Source of the DNA: Rufibacter hautae
GTDB lineage: Bacteria; Bacteroidota; Bacteroidia; Cytophagales; Hymenobacteraceae
Assembly: GCF_008271695.1 (NCBI RefSeq)
Contig: NZ_VKKY01000002.1
Span: 186,001-250,000, forward strand
DNA length: 64,000 nt
Reading direction: 5' to 3'
This document shows, in pieces, positions 15,119 to 24,473 of this stretch. The notes beneath the pieces are model-generated. The model was not told the DNA's origin. It saw nothing but the letters and a program-made list of their open reading frames with translations, and searched no databases. A program made the translations under genes and the position numbers. Position 1 is the stretch's first letter. Each line of letters begins with the position of its first letter.

Positions 15119-17539
15119 ATGAAGAAACTGTCACATGGAAGCCTGCTGGTAAGTGCAATGATGCTTTGCTTCTTATCTCTTTTTGCGGCTAAGGCTCAGT
15201 CTCAACCGGCGTTGCCTTCTTACCCTTGCGTGATCAAGGGCACAGTGCTAGACTCTGCGAGTAAAATGCCTCTTGGCTATGTAACGGTGTTGCTCTTGAG
15301 GCCTGGCCTCAACCCAAGTTCCACCACCATTATCTCCAATGAGCAGGGTGCCTTTGAGATACCTGCAACCCAGCAAGTAGATTACCAGCTCACCCTTTCT
15401 TATTTGGGATACAAAACCCAGCATGTGCAGGTGACCACTGCAGCCTTGGCCACCCTAGACCTGGACGTTCTAACCCTAGCGCGGGAAGCAACCCAACTGG
15501 AGGAGGTAAAGATCATAGCCTCCAGACCCTTGGTGGAAACGGGAATAGATAGAACCACTTACCATGTAGAGGCGGACCCCGAGCGGAATAGCTTAAACTC
15601 CCTGGACATGTTCCGGAAGGTTCCTCACCTAGCGGTGGACGCCGATGATAACCTCCTGCTCAACGGAAATGACAATTTTCAAATCCTAGTGAATGGCAAG
15701 AAATCTTCGCTTTTAAGTGAAAACTATAGTGATGTGCTCAAAGGGTTGCCCGCCAGTGCCATCCAGAAAATAGAGGTGATCACTTCCCCCTCCGCCAGGC
15801 ATGAGGCAGCTGGTACGGGGGGCATCATCAACATAATCACGTACCAGAAAAACATCAATGGGTTTAACGGATCGGTGAATCTGATGGCCAGCACTCCCAA
15901 GGGCTATTCCGGGGGTGCCTATTTTTCGGCTGCCACGGGAAAGTACAGCTTCTCGAGCAGGTATAGCCGCAGCACTTCTACCCGGGCAGGCAATTCAAGT
16001 AAATTCATCCGACAGGACTGGATAAAACAGACCAGACTGGAGCAAACTGGCGAAAGTAATTCTTTTAATCAAGGAGAGAATATAAGCGGTGAAGCCGGGT
16101 ATGACCTTACTCCCCAAGACCACTTTACCGCAAGTTACAACCTCCGCCGAAATAAGGGATCTTCAGGCCTTAGCCAGCGGGTAACCCACCTCAACAACTC
16201 CGGTGAGCTAACCAACGTCCACCAAAACCTGAACAAAAATCAGTCCAACTCCGATGGTATGGATTTTGGGTTGGATTACCAGCATAGGTTCCAGAGAAAG
16301 GATCAACAACTGCTTACCCTTGCCCTCAACACCCTTCACAGTGACCATCTAAGTGCCGGCGATTACCTGGTGGAACCACTGGTGCATTCTGTTGGGCGGA
16401 TGAGTACCACCCAGAACACGGGCCACTCACGGGGATATACGCTACAGGCTGATTACGCACATCCGTTTGGAAACCAATTTCTGGAAATCGGGCTTAAAAC
16501 GGATATAGAAGAGAACTCCAGCGATTTCCAATACAACAGCAAGAACTCTGAAACATGGTTGTTTGAACTGGACGCAAAACAAAGCAACAGCTTTGAGTAC
16601 CGACAGTTCTTGCATGCCGCCTATGTATCGGTGGATCTGAAAAAAGGAACTTGGGGGCTGAGGGTGGGTGCCCGGTTCGAGGCCACCAAACTAGAGGCCA
16701 GATTTAAGTCCACCCAAGCCCATGCTGATCAGCAATACCTAAATTTTTTCCCCACCATCAGCCTTCTGCATACCACTAATAACAATGGGCTATTGCGGGT
16801 TACCTACAGCCAAAGGATTGAGCGCCCGGGCCTAAACTACCTAGACCCAACCCCTGATGTAACCGATCCGCTCAACATCAGTTATGGCAATCCTAACCTA
16901 GATCCGGCCACTAGCCACAATTTTCAATTGGAGTATAATGCCTTCTTTAAAGGAATCTCGGCAAACGCCTCGGCCTTCCATCATTTCACCCATAACTCCA
17001 TCCAATATTTCACCACTTTGGGCAATGACTCGGTGTCCAGGACCACGGTGGGCAACATAGGCCGGAACCAGAACTTCGGGCTTTCCTTCAATAGCAATAC
17101 CACCTTGTTCAGGAAACTGACCTTGAACATGACTAGCGTTACGCGGTACGTGAAATACAGCCGGAGTACAGGCACCCGCTTCCGGCACACTGAGGGAATC
17201 ACGTACAACCTTACCGGCTCCTTAAGTTGGCGGGTGGGAAAAGGCTGGCGAACAAATACTAACCTGAGCTATAACTCTCCTAATGTGCTTTTGCAGGGGA
17301 AAACCGGTGGAAATTATTGGAACAGCCTCTCAGTCAACAAGGATTTCATGAAAGGGAACAAAGCCAGCATTGGCTTATCGGTGAGGAGTCCTTTCCAGCA
17401 AAAAAGCCGGTCTTTTAGCCAGGTAAACGACCCTGCCTTTCACCAGGTACAGGAATCCTATTCAGTTATCAGACAGTTTTCCCTGGCTTTTGCCTATAGA
17501 ATCAACAAGGTGTTTTCTGGTAGTTCTTCCCAAAAATGA
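15119..17539 (+). CDS. TonB-dependent receptor-like outer membrane protein (OMP_b-brl_3 family)
   Basis: The 806-residue protein has a signal peptide (to about residue 27) and a CarboxypepD_reg-like beta-sandwich (CVIKGTVLDSASKMPLGYVTV to LSYLGYKTQHVQV, about 38-108). A plug domain follows (LDMFRKVPHLAVDADDNLLL, ILVNGKKSS, IQKIEVITSPSARHEA, GGIINIIT, about 125-240). The rest is a long beta-barrel rich in alternating aromatic residues. This architecture matches the PF14905 outer membrane beta-barrel family, related to TonB receptors but without SusC-type features. A substrate cannot be named. A second member sits at 46927. No SusD homologue is adjacent. Confidence 0.9.
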   Translation: MKKLSHGSLLVSAMMLCFLSLFAAKAQSQPALPSYPCVIKGTVLDSASKMPLGYVTVLLLRPGLNPSSTTIISNEQGAFEIPATQQVDYQLTLSYLGYKTQHVQVTTAALATLDLDVLTLAREATQLEEVKIIASRPLVETGIDRTTYHVEADPERNSLNSLDMFRKVPHLAVDADDNLLLNGNDNFQILVNGKKSSLLSENYSDVLKGLPASAIQKIEVITSPSARHEAAGTGGIINIITYQKNINGFNGSVNLMASTPKGYSGGAYFSAATGKYSFSSRYSRSTSTRAGNSSKFIRQDWIKQTRLEQTGESNSFNQGENISGEAGYDLTPQDHFTASYNLRRNKGSSGLSQRVTHLNNSGELTNVHQNLNKNQSNSDGMDFGLDYQHRFQRKDQQLLTLALNTLHSDHLSAGDYLVEPLVHSVGRMSTTQNTGHSRGYTLQADYAHPFGNQFLEIGLKTDIEENSSDFQYNSKNSETWLFELDAKQSNSFEYRQFLHAAYVSVDLKKGTWGLRVGARFEATKLEARFKSTQAHADQQYLNFFPTISLLHTTNNNGLLRVTYSQRIERPGLNYLDPTPDVTDPLNISYGNPNLDPATSHNFQLEYNAFFKGISANASAFHHFTHNSIQYFTTLGNDSVSRTTVGNIGRNQNFGLSFNSNTTLFRKLTLNMTSVTRYVKYSRSTGTRFRHTEGITYNLTGSLSWRVGKGWRTNTNLSYNSPNVLLQGKTGGNYWNSLSVNKDFMKGNKASIGLSVRSPFQQKSRSFSQVNDPAFHQVQESYSVIRQFSLAFAYRINKVFSGSSSQK

Positions 17540-17922
17540 GTTAGAGCAGATCATAAGTGTTAACAGCAAAGCTGATGGCGAAGGCGTGCCCAGCTTTCTT
17601 GTTTGAAAAAACCACACAGTAGAGAACTACCAGAAAATAGATGACAGAACACATTTGTTTTGAGCTCATTTTCCAAAAAGAAGGTGCTTTTTGGCGTATG
17701 TCCCAGCCAAACTAGCATCGTAATTTGGTCTAATTACCCTTGCCTTTTGGTATTTCACGACGGATAGGAGACTGTTTATTCTTATTTGTTTACCAAGTGG
17801 CGGCCTGTTGCGGTAAGCACGAAATCAGCATGTAGGAAATACTTAATCTGCTTGAGGCCACAAACTTAACCAGGTGCGGGGCGTACCTCTTTACCAGACC
17901 AGGTACTTAAAAAGGGAAAGAA
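17540..17922. other. Intergenic region without a gene
   Basis: It contains a weak hairpin (AAAGCTG...CAGCTTT followed by CTTGTTT, about 17568-17602) that may terminate the receptor gene, and a poor copy of the 35 bp repeat family near 17662-17700. Nothing else is recognised. Confidence 0.45.
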
Positions 17923-18801
17923 ATGGTAGCAGTAATCACAGGTGCATCAAGCGGAATTGGGCGGGCTACGGCTTTTGAGTTTGCCAGAAAGGGACACGAT
18001 TTGGTGTTGGCTGCCCGTTTTGGGGCCGGTTTAGAAGAAGTAGCCATAGAATGCGAGCGCTTGGGCGTAAGGGCCTTGGCTGTGCCCACCGATGTTGCCC
18101 AAGAGGAAGAGGTGAACGCATTGGCAGGCCGGGCTAGGGAAACCTTCGGTGGGTTTGACGTGTGGGTGAACAATGCTGCCGTGGGATTGTTCGGGCACTT
18201 TGAGGAAATTCCCACCGAGGACATCCGCCAGCTCATGGACATTAACCTGTTTGGGTACATCTATGGGGCAAGGGCTGCGGTTAGGCAGTTCCGGGCCCAG
18301 GGCTTCGGGACACTGATCAATGTTTCGTCCATGGTAGCCCTGGTGGGGCAGCCTTTCTCTATTCCGTACACCATCAGCAAGTTTGCGGTGCGGGGCATGA
18401 GCATCAGCTTGTCGCAGGAACTCGCCGATGAGGAGGAGATTCACGTTTGTTGCGTGCTGCCCGCCGTCATTGACACGCCTATCTTTCAGCATGCCGGCAA
18501 TTACATGGGCAAAGCCATCAAGGCCCCGGATCCGGTAATTCCGGCCAAGCGGGTGGCCCGATCCATTTACAACCTTACCAAAAAGCCGAAGGAGCAGGTC
18601 TCCGTGGGGAACATGTCGCGCATGATGCGTTTCCAGCGCCTGACCTCGCCCGCCTTGCTGTTTGACAAGTACATGCAGAAGATGATAGCGGCCAATCACT
18701 TCAAGAAGAAACCTTCCCGGGCCTTTCAGGGCAACCTCTATGAGCCTATTACTAACTGGAACAAGGTAAACGGCGGCTGGTTACCCGAAGATGCTGCATA
18801 G
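17923..18801 (+). CDS. Short-chain dehydrogenase/reductase
   Basis: Classical SDR of 292 residues: cofactor motif TGASSGIG (about 6-13), NNAA (about 87-90), catalytic Ser in NVSSM (about 139), Tyr-x-x-x-Lys in PYTISKFAVRG (about 150-154). The extended C-terminal region (MMRFQRLTSPALLFDKYMQK and beyond, about 60 residues more than the core) is shared by a subgroup often annotated as SDR family oxidoreductase with unknown substrate. It probably uses NADP(H) and is cytoplasmic. The next small gene starts six bases after the stop, so the two are almost certainly co-transcribed. Confidence 0.92.
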   Translation: MVAVITGASSGIGRATAFEFARKGHDLVLAARFGAGLEEVAIECERLGVRALAVPTDVAQEEEVNALAGRARETFGGFDVWVNNAAVGLFGHFEEIPTEDIRQLMDINLFGYIYGARAAVRQFRAQGFGTLINVSSMVALVGQPFSIPYTISKFAVRGMSISLSQELADEEEIHVCCVLPAVIDTPIFQHAGNYMGKAIKAPDPVIPAKRVARSIYNLTKKPKEQVSVGNMSRMMRFQRLTSPALLFDKYMQKMIAANHFKKKPSRAFQGNLYEPITNWNKVNGGWLPEDAA

Positions 18802-18807
18802 GGCAAG

Positions 18808-19116
18808 GTGAAAACCCTCTCTGCTGTGGCCGGAGTGGTGCTGGCCGGCGCTTTAGGGGTAGTTTTCTGGAATAAGCAGAAAAAGAGACCCAATCCCGCG
18901 CACAGCAGTCCCATGCCGCCCATGCCCCTTGCCAATCCTCAAACCGCAAACACCCAACGGCAAGACGCTATCGCAGACCACCACGGCGTAAATACTCAGG
19001 TGGATGCCCCTGTGGTTTTTGACCATCGCCGGGATGATTCTGAAACCATGGGAACTGTATTTGTAGACCCCAATCATACCACCGGAAACCTTGGCATTAC
19101 CCCCGGAAGTTTATAA
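18808..19116 (+). CDS. Small membrane-anchored protein co-transcribed with the SDR
   Basis: The 102-residue reading starts at GTG, with no ATG available before the conserved-looking start. It opens with one hydrophobic segment (LSAVAGVVLAGALGVVFWN) followed by KQKKR, which predicts a single membrane anchor with a cytoplasmic or inside-positive tail. The rest is Pro/Asn/Asp/His-rich (PMPPMPLANPQTANTQ, ADHHGVNTQVD) and probably unstructured. No domain is recognised. The tight spacing to the SDR gene is the main support that it is real. Confidence 0.6.
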   Translation: MKTLSAVAGVVLAGALGVVFWNKQKKRPNPAHSSPMPPMPLANPQTANTQRQDAIADHHGVNTQVDAPVVFDHRRDDSETMGTVFVDPNHTTGNLGITPGSL

Positions 19117-19241
19117 AAAACGGTTAGTCTCAGGAATAAGGGACGGCTAGTCGGGACACTTGTACCCGGGTGACCTGATATGACCAAAACCTTATAATTG
19201 AATCAATTAAATAGCCACATCAGAAGAAAGAGAAGGGTTGT

Positions 19242-20669
19242 ATGGACCAGATGAAGAGAAATTTTCCAGGCTATTGGTTTTTTTTTCTGCTTTGCGTGCT
19301 GTGCTTGGGTTGTAACAAAGCGCCCCAACAGCAGCAGGTAGGAACACCGCTGGTGGCCAAGCAAGTAGCGCAGAAGAAGGACAAATCCATTACGCTCAAA
19401 ATACCAAATTACCCGCTGAGGAATGAACAAGACCTGGACATCCTGCTGCAGGAGATAGGCGATGCCCGCGTGGTGCTGTTGGGAGAGGCCTCGCACGGAA
19501 CGTCTGAGTACTACCTTTGGCGGGCCGCTATCACCAAACGGCTCATGCAGGAAAAAGGCTTTGACTTTGTGGCCGTGGAAGGGGAGTGGGCCGATTCTTA
19601 CCGGGTAAATCAGTTCATCAAAGGACCGGCCAAAGACAGCGCCGCTGCGGTGTCGTTGTTGGAGCAGTATAACCGCTGGCCTACCTGGATGTGGGGAAAC
19701 CACGAGGTCGCCTCTTTGGTGACCTGGCTCAACAAGTACAACCAGGCAAAACCCGCCCCAAACAAAGTAGGTTTCTTCGGGCTTGATGTGTACTGCCTCT
19801 GGGAGTCCATGACCGAGCTCATGCCTTACGTGAAGAACAACCCAGAACTGGTGAAATCTGCGAAGGGCGTGCACCAGTGTTTCCAGCCTTTCTCAGCGGA
19901 TGCCATGCAGTACGCCGAGGCTGTGGCCCGTGCCTCGGCTAATTGCCGGGGAGAGACCAGCCGCCTCTGGAAGGAAGTGCAGAACCTGAACAAAGCCAAT
20001 GGCACACCGCAGACGGAAGCCCATTTCGTGGCTGAGCAGAACGCCCTGGTGGCGCTTAACGGCGAGCGGTACTACCGGGCTGCGGTCAGCAGCAACACCG
20101 AGTCCTGGAACATCCGCGACAACCACATGGCCCTTACCCTCAAGCGCCTCCTTGATTTCCACGGCCCTACTTCCAAAGCCATTGTGTGGGAACACAATAC
20201 CCACGTAGGAGACGCCCGCTACACCGACATGGCCAGCAGCGGCGAAGTCAATGTGGGGCAGTTGGCGCGGAAGGAGTACGGCGAGGAGAATGTGTTTATT
20301 GTAGGATTCGGGTCTTATAGGGGCAGCGTGATTGCGGCCGGGAGTTGGGGCGCGCCTATGAAGAAAATTGAGGTGCCAGCGGCTACCCAGGGCAGTTGGG
20401 AGCAGATTCTGCACCAACTCAGCCCCACAGACAAAATCATCCTGTCAAAAGACCTGCGGGACAACAAAGTGCTGAACCGGCCGGTAGGGCACCGGGCCAT
20501 CGGGGTGGTGTACAACCCCAAACTAGAGCACCTGGGCAATTACGTACCCTCTGTCATGCCCAAGCGCTATGATGCCTTTATCTACCTAGACAGTACCCGG
20601 GCGCTGCGGCCCATCCAGAACATTACCGTCAGAAACGAGCCACCCGACCTTTACCCCTCAGGCTCTTAA
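19242..20669 (+). CDS. Erythromycin esterase family lipoprotein
   Basis: The 475-residue protein has a lipoprotein signal ending in LCLGC (Cys at about 24); a start three codons in (MKRNFPG) is also possible. The body shows the family hallmarks: LLGEASHGTSEYY (about 80-92), VAVEGEWAD (about 109-117), NIRDNHMALTL, and IVWEHNTHVGDARYTDM (about 308-324), whose Glu and His residues form the active site. EreA/EreB hydrolyse the macrolide lactone ring, but most chromosomal relatives have unknown substrates (succinoglycan-biosynthesis-like and others). A membrane-anchored extracytoplasmic form is unusual for a resistance enzyme, so a resistance role should not be assumed. Confidence 0.85.
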   Translation: MDQMKRNFPGYWFFFLLCVLCLGCNKAPQQQQVGTPLVAKQVAQKKDKSITLKIPNYPLRNEQDLDILLQEIGDARVVLLGEASHGTSEYYLWRAAITKRLMQEKGFDFVAVEGEWADSYRVNQFIKGPAKDSAAAVSLLEQYNRWPTWMWGNHEVASLVTWLNKYNQAKPAPNKVGFFGLDVYCLWESMTELMPYVKNNPELVKSAKGVHQCFQPFSADAMQYAEAVARASANCRGETSRLWKEVQNLNKANGTPQTEAHFVAEQNALVALNGERYYRAAVSSNTESWNIRDNHMALTLKRLLDFHGPTSKAIVWEHNTHVGDARYTDMASSGEVNVGQLARKEYGEENVFIVGFGSYRGSVIAAGSWGAPMKKIEVPAATQGSWEQILHQLSPTDKIILSKDLRDNKVLNRPVGHRAIGVVYNPKLEHLGNYVPSVMPKRYDAFIYLDSTRALRPIQNITVRNEPPDLYPSGS

Positions 20670-20699
20670 ACGCGTATGACCTTTTGCCTAGCCTTCAAC

Positions 20700-20728
20700 A
20701 GCAGGCGCCAAAGAATGGCGCCTGCTAC
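20700..20728 (+). terminator. Hairpin after the esterase gene, probable terminator
   Basis: AGCAGGCGCCA pairs with TGGCGCCTGCT around a short loop. There is no T-run, so termination efficiency is uncertain. Confidence 0.5.
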
Positions 20729-20787
20729 TAGGTTTGTGCCCTAAATGGGAATAATTAAGCGCATCTTTGCGCCGTTAAATTTTTAAG

Positions 20788-21963
20788 ATGCAGTTAATTC
20801 AAAAGCAGCGGATTTTCCTAAGCCTGTTCTTTTTCCTTTCCGGATTCAATTTCTCCAGCTGGGCCTCCAGAATACCTACCATCAAACAAGCCTTGCACCT
20901 GAACGAGGCTGAGTTGGGCACCATTCTGCTTACCATGCCCATTTCCTCCCTCATTGGGGTGCCTTTGTCGGGTTGGCTCGTGTCCAGGTTTGAGACCAGG
21001 ATTCCGCTCGCGGTAGGCTTTCTGCTCAATTCCATCGCGCTTTCCTTTATTGGCTTGGCGTCTACCCCGGTGGCTTTGGCCATGGTGCTGTTTATGTTCT
21101 CGCTAAGCATGCGCATCTTCAATATATCGGTGAACACCCAGGCTATTACCCTGCAGAAACAGTTTGACAAGAAGATCAACGGATCTTTCCACGGGCTTTG
21201 GAGCACCGGCGGGATCATTGGCGTAGGGTTCACCACCTTGCTCATCTCGTTGGATGTTCCCATGGTCCCACACCTCATCACGGTGTCCATCATCAGTATT
21301 GTGGCGACTATAGTTTCGTTCCGCTTCCTGCTGCAGAACGACAGATCCACCTCTGGGAATAAACTGTCTCTGAGCAAACCCGATCCTTACATCCTGTTCC
21401 TGGGCTTGCTGGTGTTCTTTGCGGCGGTGTGCGAGGGTGGCATGTTTGACTGGAGCGGCATTTACTTCCAGCAGGTAGTAAAGGAGGAGGTGTTTACCGT
21501 GGGCTACCTCACCTTCATGGCGTTCATGGCGCTCTCTAGGTTTATATCTGATACCATCATCGACAAAATAGGCATGGCCACCACCTACATGCTGAGCGGC
21601 GTGTTCATCTTTTCGGGTATTATGCTGGCCATTCTGTTCCCAAGCTTCTGGCCTGCCATGATCGGGTTCTCGCTCGTGGGTTTCGGAACGGCCTCGGTGA
21701 TTCCCATGACCTACACCCTTGCCGGGGCTTCCAAAACCTACTCCCCGGGCATTGCCATCTCGCTGATTGCCACCTTCGGGATTGTGGGCATGCTCATCGG
21801 GCCACCCATGATCGGGTACCTGGCGCACGCCTTCAACCTCAAAGTCTCGTTCATCGCCTTCGCTCTGTCCGGCTTCCTGCTGATTCCTTTCTCCCGCATG
21901 TTCTTCAAAATGCAACACTCAGAGAAGGAAACCTATGAAGTGGAAGCCAAAGAAGTAGCTTGA
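20788..21963 (+). CDS. MFS transporter, YbjJ-like
   Basis: The 391-residue protein has about twelve hydrophobic segments, starting with FLSLFFFLSGFNFSSWASRIP. It carries the family blocks AELGTILLTMPISSLIG, HGLWSTGGIIG, CEGGMFDWSGIYF and the cytoplasmic-loop signature SRFISDTIIDKIG. This resembles the YbjJ/fucose-permease-like group, often described as inner membrane proteins of unknown substrate (sugars or nucleosides suggested). No neighbouring metabolic gene points to a cargo. The short cytoplasmic C-terminal tail is acidic. It is monocistronic, followed immediately by a 35 bp-family repeat. Confidence 0.88.
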   Translation: MQLIQKQRIFLSLFFFLSGFNFSSWASRIPTIKQALHLNEAELGTILLTMPISSLIGVPLSGWLVSRFETRIPLAVGFLLNSIALSFIGLASTPVALAMVLFMFSLSMRIFNISVNTQAITLQKQFDKKINGSFHGLWSTGGIIGVGFTTLLISLDVPMVPHLITVSIISIVATIVSFRFLLQNDRSTSGNKLSLSKPDPYILFLGLLVFFAAVCEGGMFDWSGIYFQQVVKEEVFTVGYLTFMAFMALSRFISDTIIDKIGMATTYMLSGVFIFSGIMLAILFPSFWPAMIGFSLVGFGTASVIPMTYTLAGASKTYSPGIAISLIATFGIVGMLIGPPMIGYLAHAFNLKVSFIAFALSGFLLIPFSRMFFKMQHSEKETYEVEAKEVA

Positions 21964-21998
21964 TTTAGGGCTGTTTTTCTGAAAAGAGGCTTGAAACC
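21961..21998. repeat. Copy of the dispersed ~35 bp imperfect palindrome
   Basis: ATTTAGGGCTG, TTTTTCTGAAAA and GAGGCTTGAAACC. It overlaps the MFS stop codon. Confidence 0.7.
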
Positions 21999-22008
21999 AA
22001 CCTGTAAG

Positions 22009-22212
22009 GTCAATCCCTTGTGGTTGTCCTTTCCAATTCAATTGTTCTTACGCATATCGTCCCCCTTTGAAGAGGGTAGGGGGATGATTACACCTGCAGA
22101 TTATCTCGTTATGAGGGTAGAGGCAATATCATGTGGTTGCCAATACTTTGTAGCATTTGCATTCAGTTCTTGACGCTACCTTGTCATCCCCCTACCCCCT
22201 TCAAAGGGGGAC
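22009..22212. repeat. Long inverted pair of dispersed repeats between convergent genes
   Basis: The outer arms are GTCCCCCTTTGAAGAGGG..GGGGATGA (about 22059-22088) and its near reverse complement (ATCCCCCTACCCC..AAAGGGGGAC, 22186-22212). A TCAATCCCTTGTGGTTG element (about 22010-22028) precedes them, and GTGGTTGCC recurs at about 22132. The same two repeat types occur nested at 39638-39831. Another 35 bp-family copy lies at 22262-22294. No gene is present in 21964-22286. Confidence 0.7.
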
Positions 22213-22286
22213 TTTCTCTTTTTTAATAGGGAAGAACTACATGGAAGAAGTTTTCATGCTTTGAACTCCTTTTTCCAAAAAGAGCC

Positions 22287-23978
22287 TTAAAACCCAGCAG
22301 CGGCATCATCTCCGCGGGGATCGGCGCCGCCTTCTAGTTGGCCGTTGGGCAGGACCAGGATTCCGGCGGCTCTGCCGATGCCGCCGTATTTGGGTACTAT
22401 TTTATGGCCTTTGAGCCAGAGCCCGGCACCAGTCCCGAAACCCAGCGCGCCCCACTCAGACAAGACCCAGTTGGGTTTCCATTGGTGGTGGAAGCGGCCG
22501 GCGCTCACGGCCCCCTGCATGGTGAAGCCGTACCGCGTCACGTTCTGGATGATCTGGTACACGGTGGTAATGATGGTAGAGCCACCCATCGCCCCGATGA
22601 CCATGAACAGTTTGCCGTCTTTCTCCAGGATGGTGGGCGTCATGGAACTGAGCATGCGTTTGCTCGGGGCAATGGCGTTGGCTTCTTCGCCCACCAAGCC
22701 GTAGCTGTTGGGGTATCCGGGCTTGATGCTGAAATCGTCCATCTCGTTGTTGAGCAGGAAACCCGCGCCGCCCACAAACACCTTGCTCCCGAAACTGCTG
22801 TTGAGGGTAGTGGTCACGGAAACGGCGTTTCCCTCCGGGTCCACGATGGCGTAATGCGTGGTGTTGGGGCCTTCAGGAAGGGGCGGCACTCCCGCCGAGA
22901 CCTCTTTGCTGGACGTGGCTTTTTTGGGCGAGTAGCCCTGCATCCGGCTCTTGATATACGTGGTATCCAGCAATCCTTTCACCGGAACCTCGTAGAAATC
23001 GGCGTCGCCGAAGTGTTTGGCCCGGTCGGCGTAGACCCTTCGCTCGGCCTCAATCATGAGGTGCGCTGATTTTACCGTGTTCCAGCCCCAATCTTGTAGC
23101 GGATAGTCTTGGGCGATGGTCAGGAGTTGGATAAGGGCGATGCCGCCGCTGGAAGGTGGGGGCATGGAGATGACGCGGTAATCGCCTACCTGTCCGGTCA
23201 CTGGTTTTCGCCACACCGCGCGGTAGGCTGCCAGGTCTTCTTTGGTGATAATGCCAGTGCCCCTCTTCATCTCTGCTACAATTAAATCAGCGGTTTGCCC
23301 TTCGTAGAATCCTGCCCGTCCCTGGTCTCGGATTCGTTCAAGGGTGCGGGCCAAGTCTTTGAGGTGCAGGGTATCGCCGGGACGCCAGCGGTCTTTCAGG
23401 ATGAAGTCGGGGCTTTGGGAGTTGTACCGGATAAAATCCTTGCGCTGCTCGTTCAGCTTTTTCGCCTCTTTTTTGGTGAGCGGAAATCCGCGGTCAGCTA
23501 GAAGGACGGCCGGTTGCACCAGTTGCGCCCATGGTAGCCGGCCATAGGTGGCGTGCGCCTGCACCATGCCGTCCACGGTGCCGGGTACGCCCACGGCCAG
23601 GTGCCCTTTGTAACTCAGGTTTTCAATGACCTCGCCCTGGCCGTTGAGGTACATGTCGCGGTGGGCAGCACTAGGGGCTTTCTCACGGTAATCAAGGGTA
23701 TTCAGCGTGCCATCGTGTTGGCGCAGCACCAGAAACCCGCCTCCGCCTATGTTGCCGGCATCGGGGTACACTACCGCGAGGGCGAACTGCACGGCCACGG
23801 CGGCATCTATGGCGTTTCCACCGCGCCGGAGAATGTCGGCACCCACCACAGAAGCCAAGGGATGCGCCGTGACCACCATGGCTTTCTCGGTGACAAGACC
23901 TGGTTTCTGGTGGGCTTTGTTCGCGCAGCCCACCGTGCCCACGAAAAACAGGATAAAAGCGATTCTTCTGAAAACCAC
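22287..23978 (-). CDS. ggt: Gamma-glutamyltransferase (glutathione hydrolase), lipoprotein form
   Basis: The 563-residue protein starts with a signal ending in lipobox VGTVGC (Cys at about 18). The large subunit carries the conserved VVTAHPLAS and RRGGNAIDAAVA, GNIGGGGF and the DYREKAP substrate segment. The autocatalytic cleavage site is at NTTHYAIVD (about residues 367-375); its first Thr of TTH becomes the nucleophile and N-terminus of the small subunit. NEMDDFS, PSKRMLSSMTPTI and GAMGGSTI follow as expected. The enzyme cleaves the gamma-glutamyl bond of glutathione and related peptides outside the cytoplasm. It is monocistronic on the minus strand. Confidence 0.95.
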   Translation of the reverse strand: MVFRRIAFILFFVGTVGCANKAHQKPGLVTEKAMVVTAHPLASVVGADILRRGGNAIDAAVAVQFALAVVYPDAGNIGGGGFLVLRQHDGTLNTLDYREKAPSAAHRDMYLNGQGEVIENLSYKGHLAVGVPGTVDGMVQAHATYGRLPWAQLVQPAVLLADRGFPLTKKEAKKLNEQRKDFIRYNSQSPDFILKDRWRPGDTLHLKDLARTLERIRDQGRAGFYEGQTADLIVAEMKRGTGIITKEDLAAYRAVWRKPVTGQVGDYRVISMPPPSSGGIALIQLLTIAQDYPLQDWGWNTVKSAHLMIEAERRVYADRAKHFGDADFYEVPVKGLLDTTYIKSRMQGYSPKKATSSKEVSAGVPPLPEGPNTTHYAIVDPEGNAVSVTTTLNSSFGSKVFVGGAGFLLNNEMDDFSIKPGYPNSYGLVGEEANAIAPSKRMLSSMTPTILEKDGKLFMVIGAMGGSTIITTVYQIIQNVTRYGFTMQGAVSAGRFHHQWKPNWVLSEWGALGFGTGAGLWLKGHKIVPKYGGIGRAAGILVLPNGQLEGGADPRGDDAAAGF

Positions 23979-24473
23979 GCCTTCGATCTTTGGTGAAAAA
24001 CAAACGAATCTTTGTCTTTACCCCAATGCGGCTCTGGAGGTTTGCTTACTCAGGTTCAACCCCTAGGTGGATATTAAAAGGACAAAAAAATATTACTATA
24101 TTGCAAATAAGCGCAGCAATAGATATCTTCATCACAGCCTTGCCACTTAGCGGTATTCTACTGGAGTATCGCCGGATGAATGAAAACCGGTTTTCAAGCC
24201 AAAAAAGCTGCCGGTAACCTGGCACTAGTTCACTGCCTATTTCAGAAAAATAGGCTAAAATCGACCTCAAGGTCAGGGGTAGCTTGTGTAGCTGAACCTG
24301 GCAAACTGCTTCCTTCCATCTTCCTCGCTGAGGAAATCCTTGCTTCTGCCTCCTGCGTTTCAAACGTCCATAATCGGTAGGTCTCCTTTCCGCTAACCGC
24401 ACTCCCTCCAGTACACTCTACTGCCTTCTCACCACTGGAATTTTCCTAATCAACTTATTCAAACCAAAGAACC
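23979..24473. other. Divergent intergenic region without a gene
   Basis: About 500 bases between ggt and the DUF5602 gene. It contains a 35 bp-family copy (about 24226-24262) and AT-rich sequence near 24080-24130 suited to promoters. No ORF here shows coding features. Confidence 0.5.

Noticed and set aside
19242-20669. Macrolide resistance gene
   Set aside because: The family fits, but the protein is a lipoprotein in an ordinary chromosomal setting. Most such homologues are not resistance enzymes, so no resistance claim is made.
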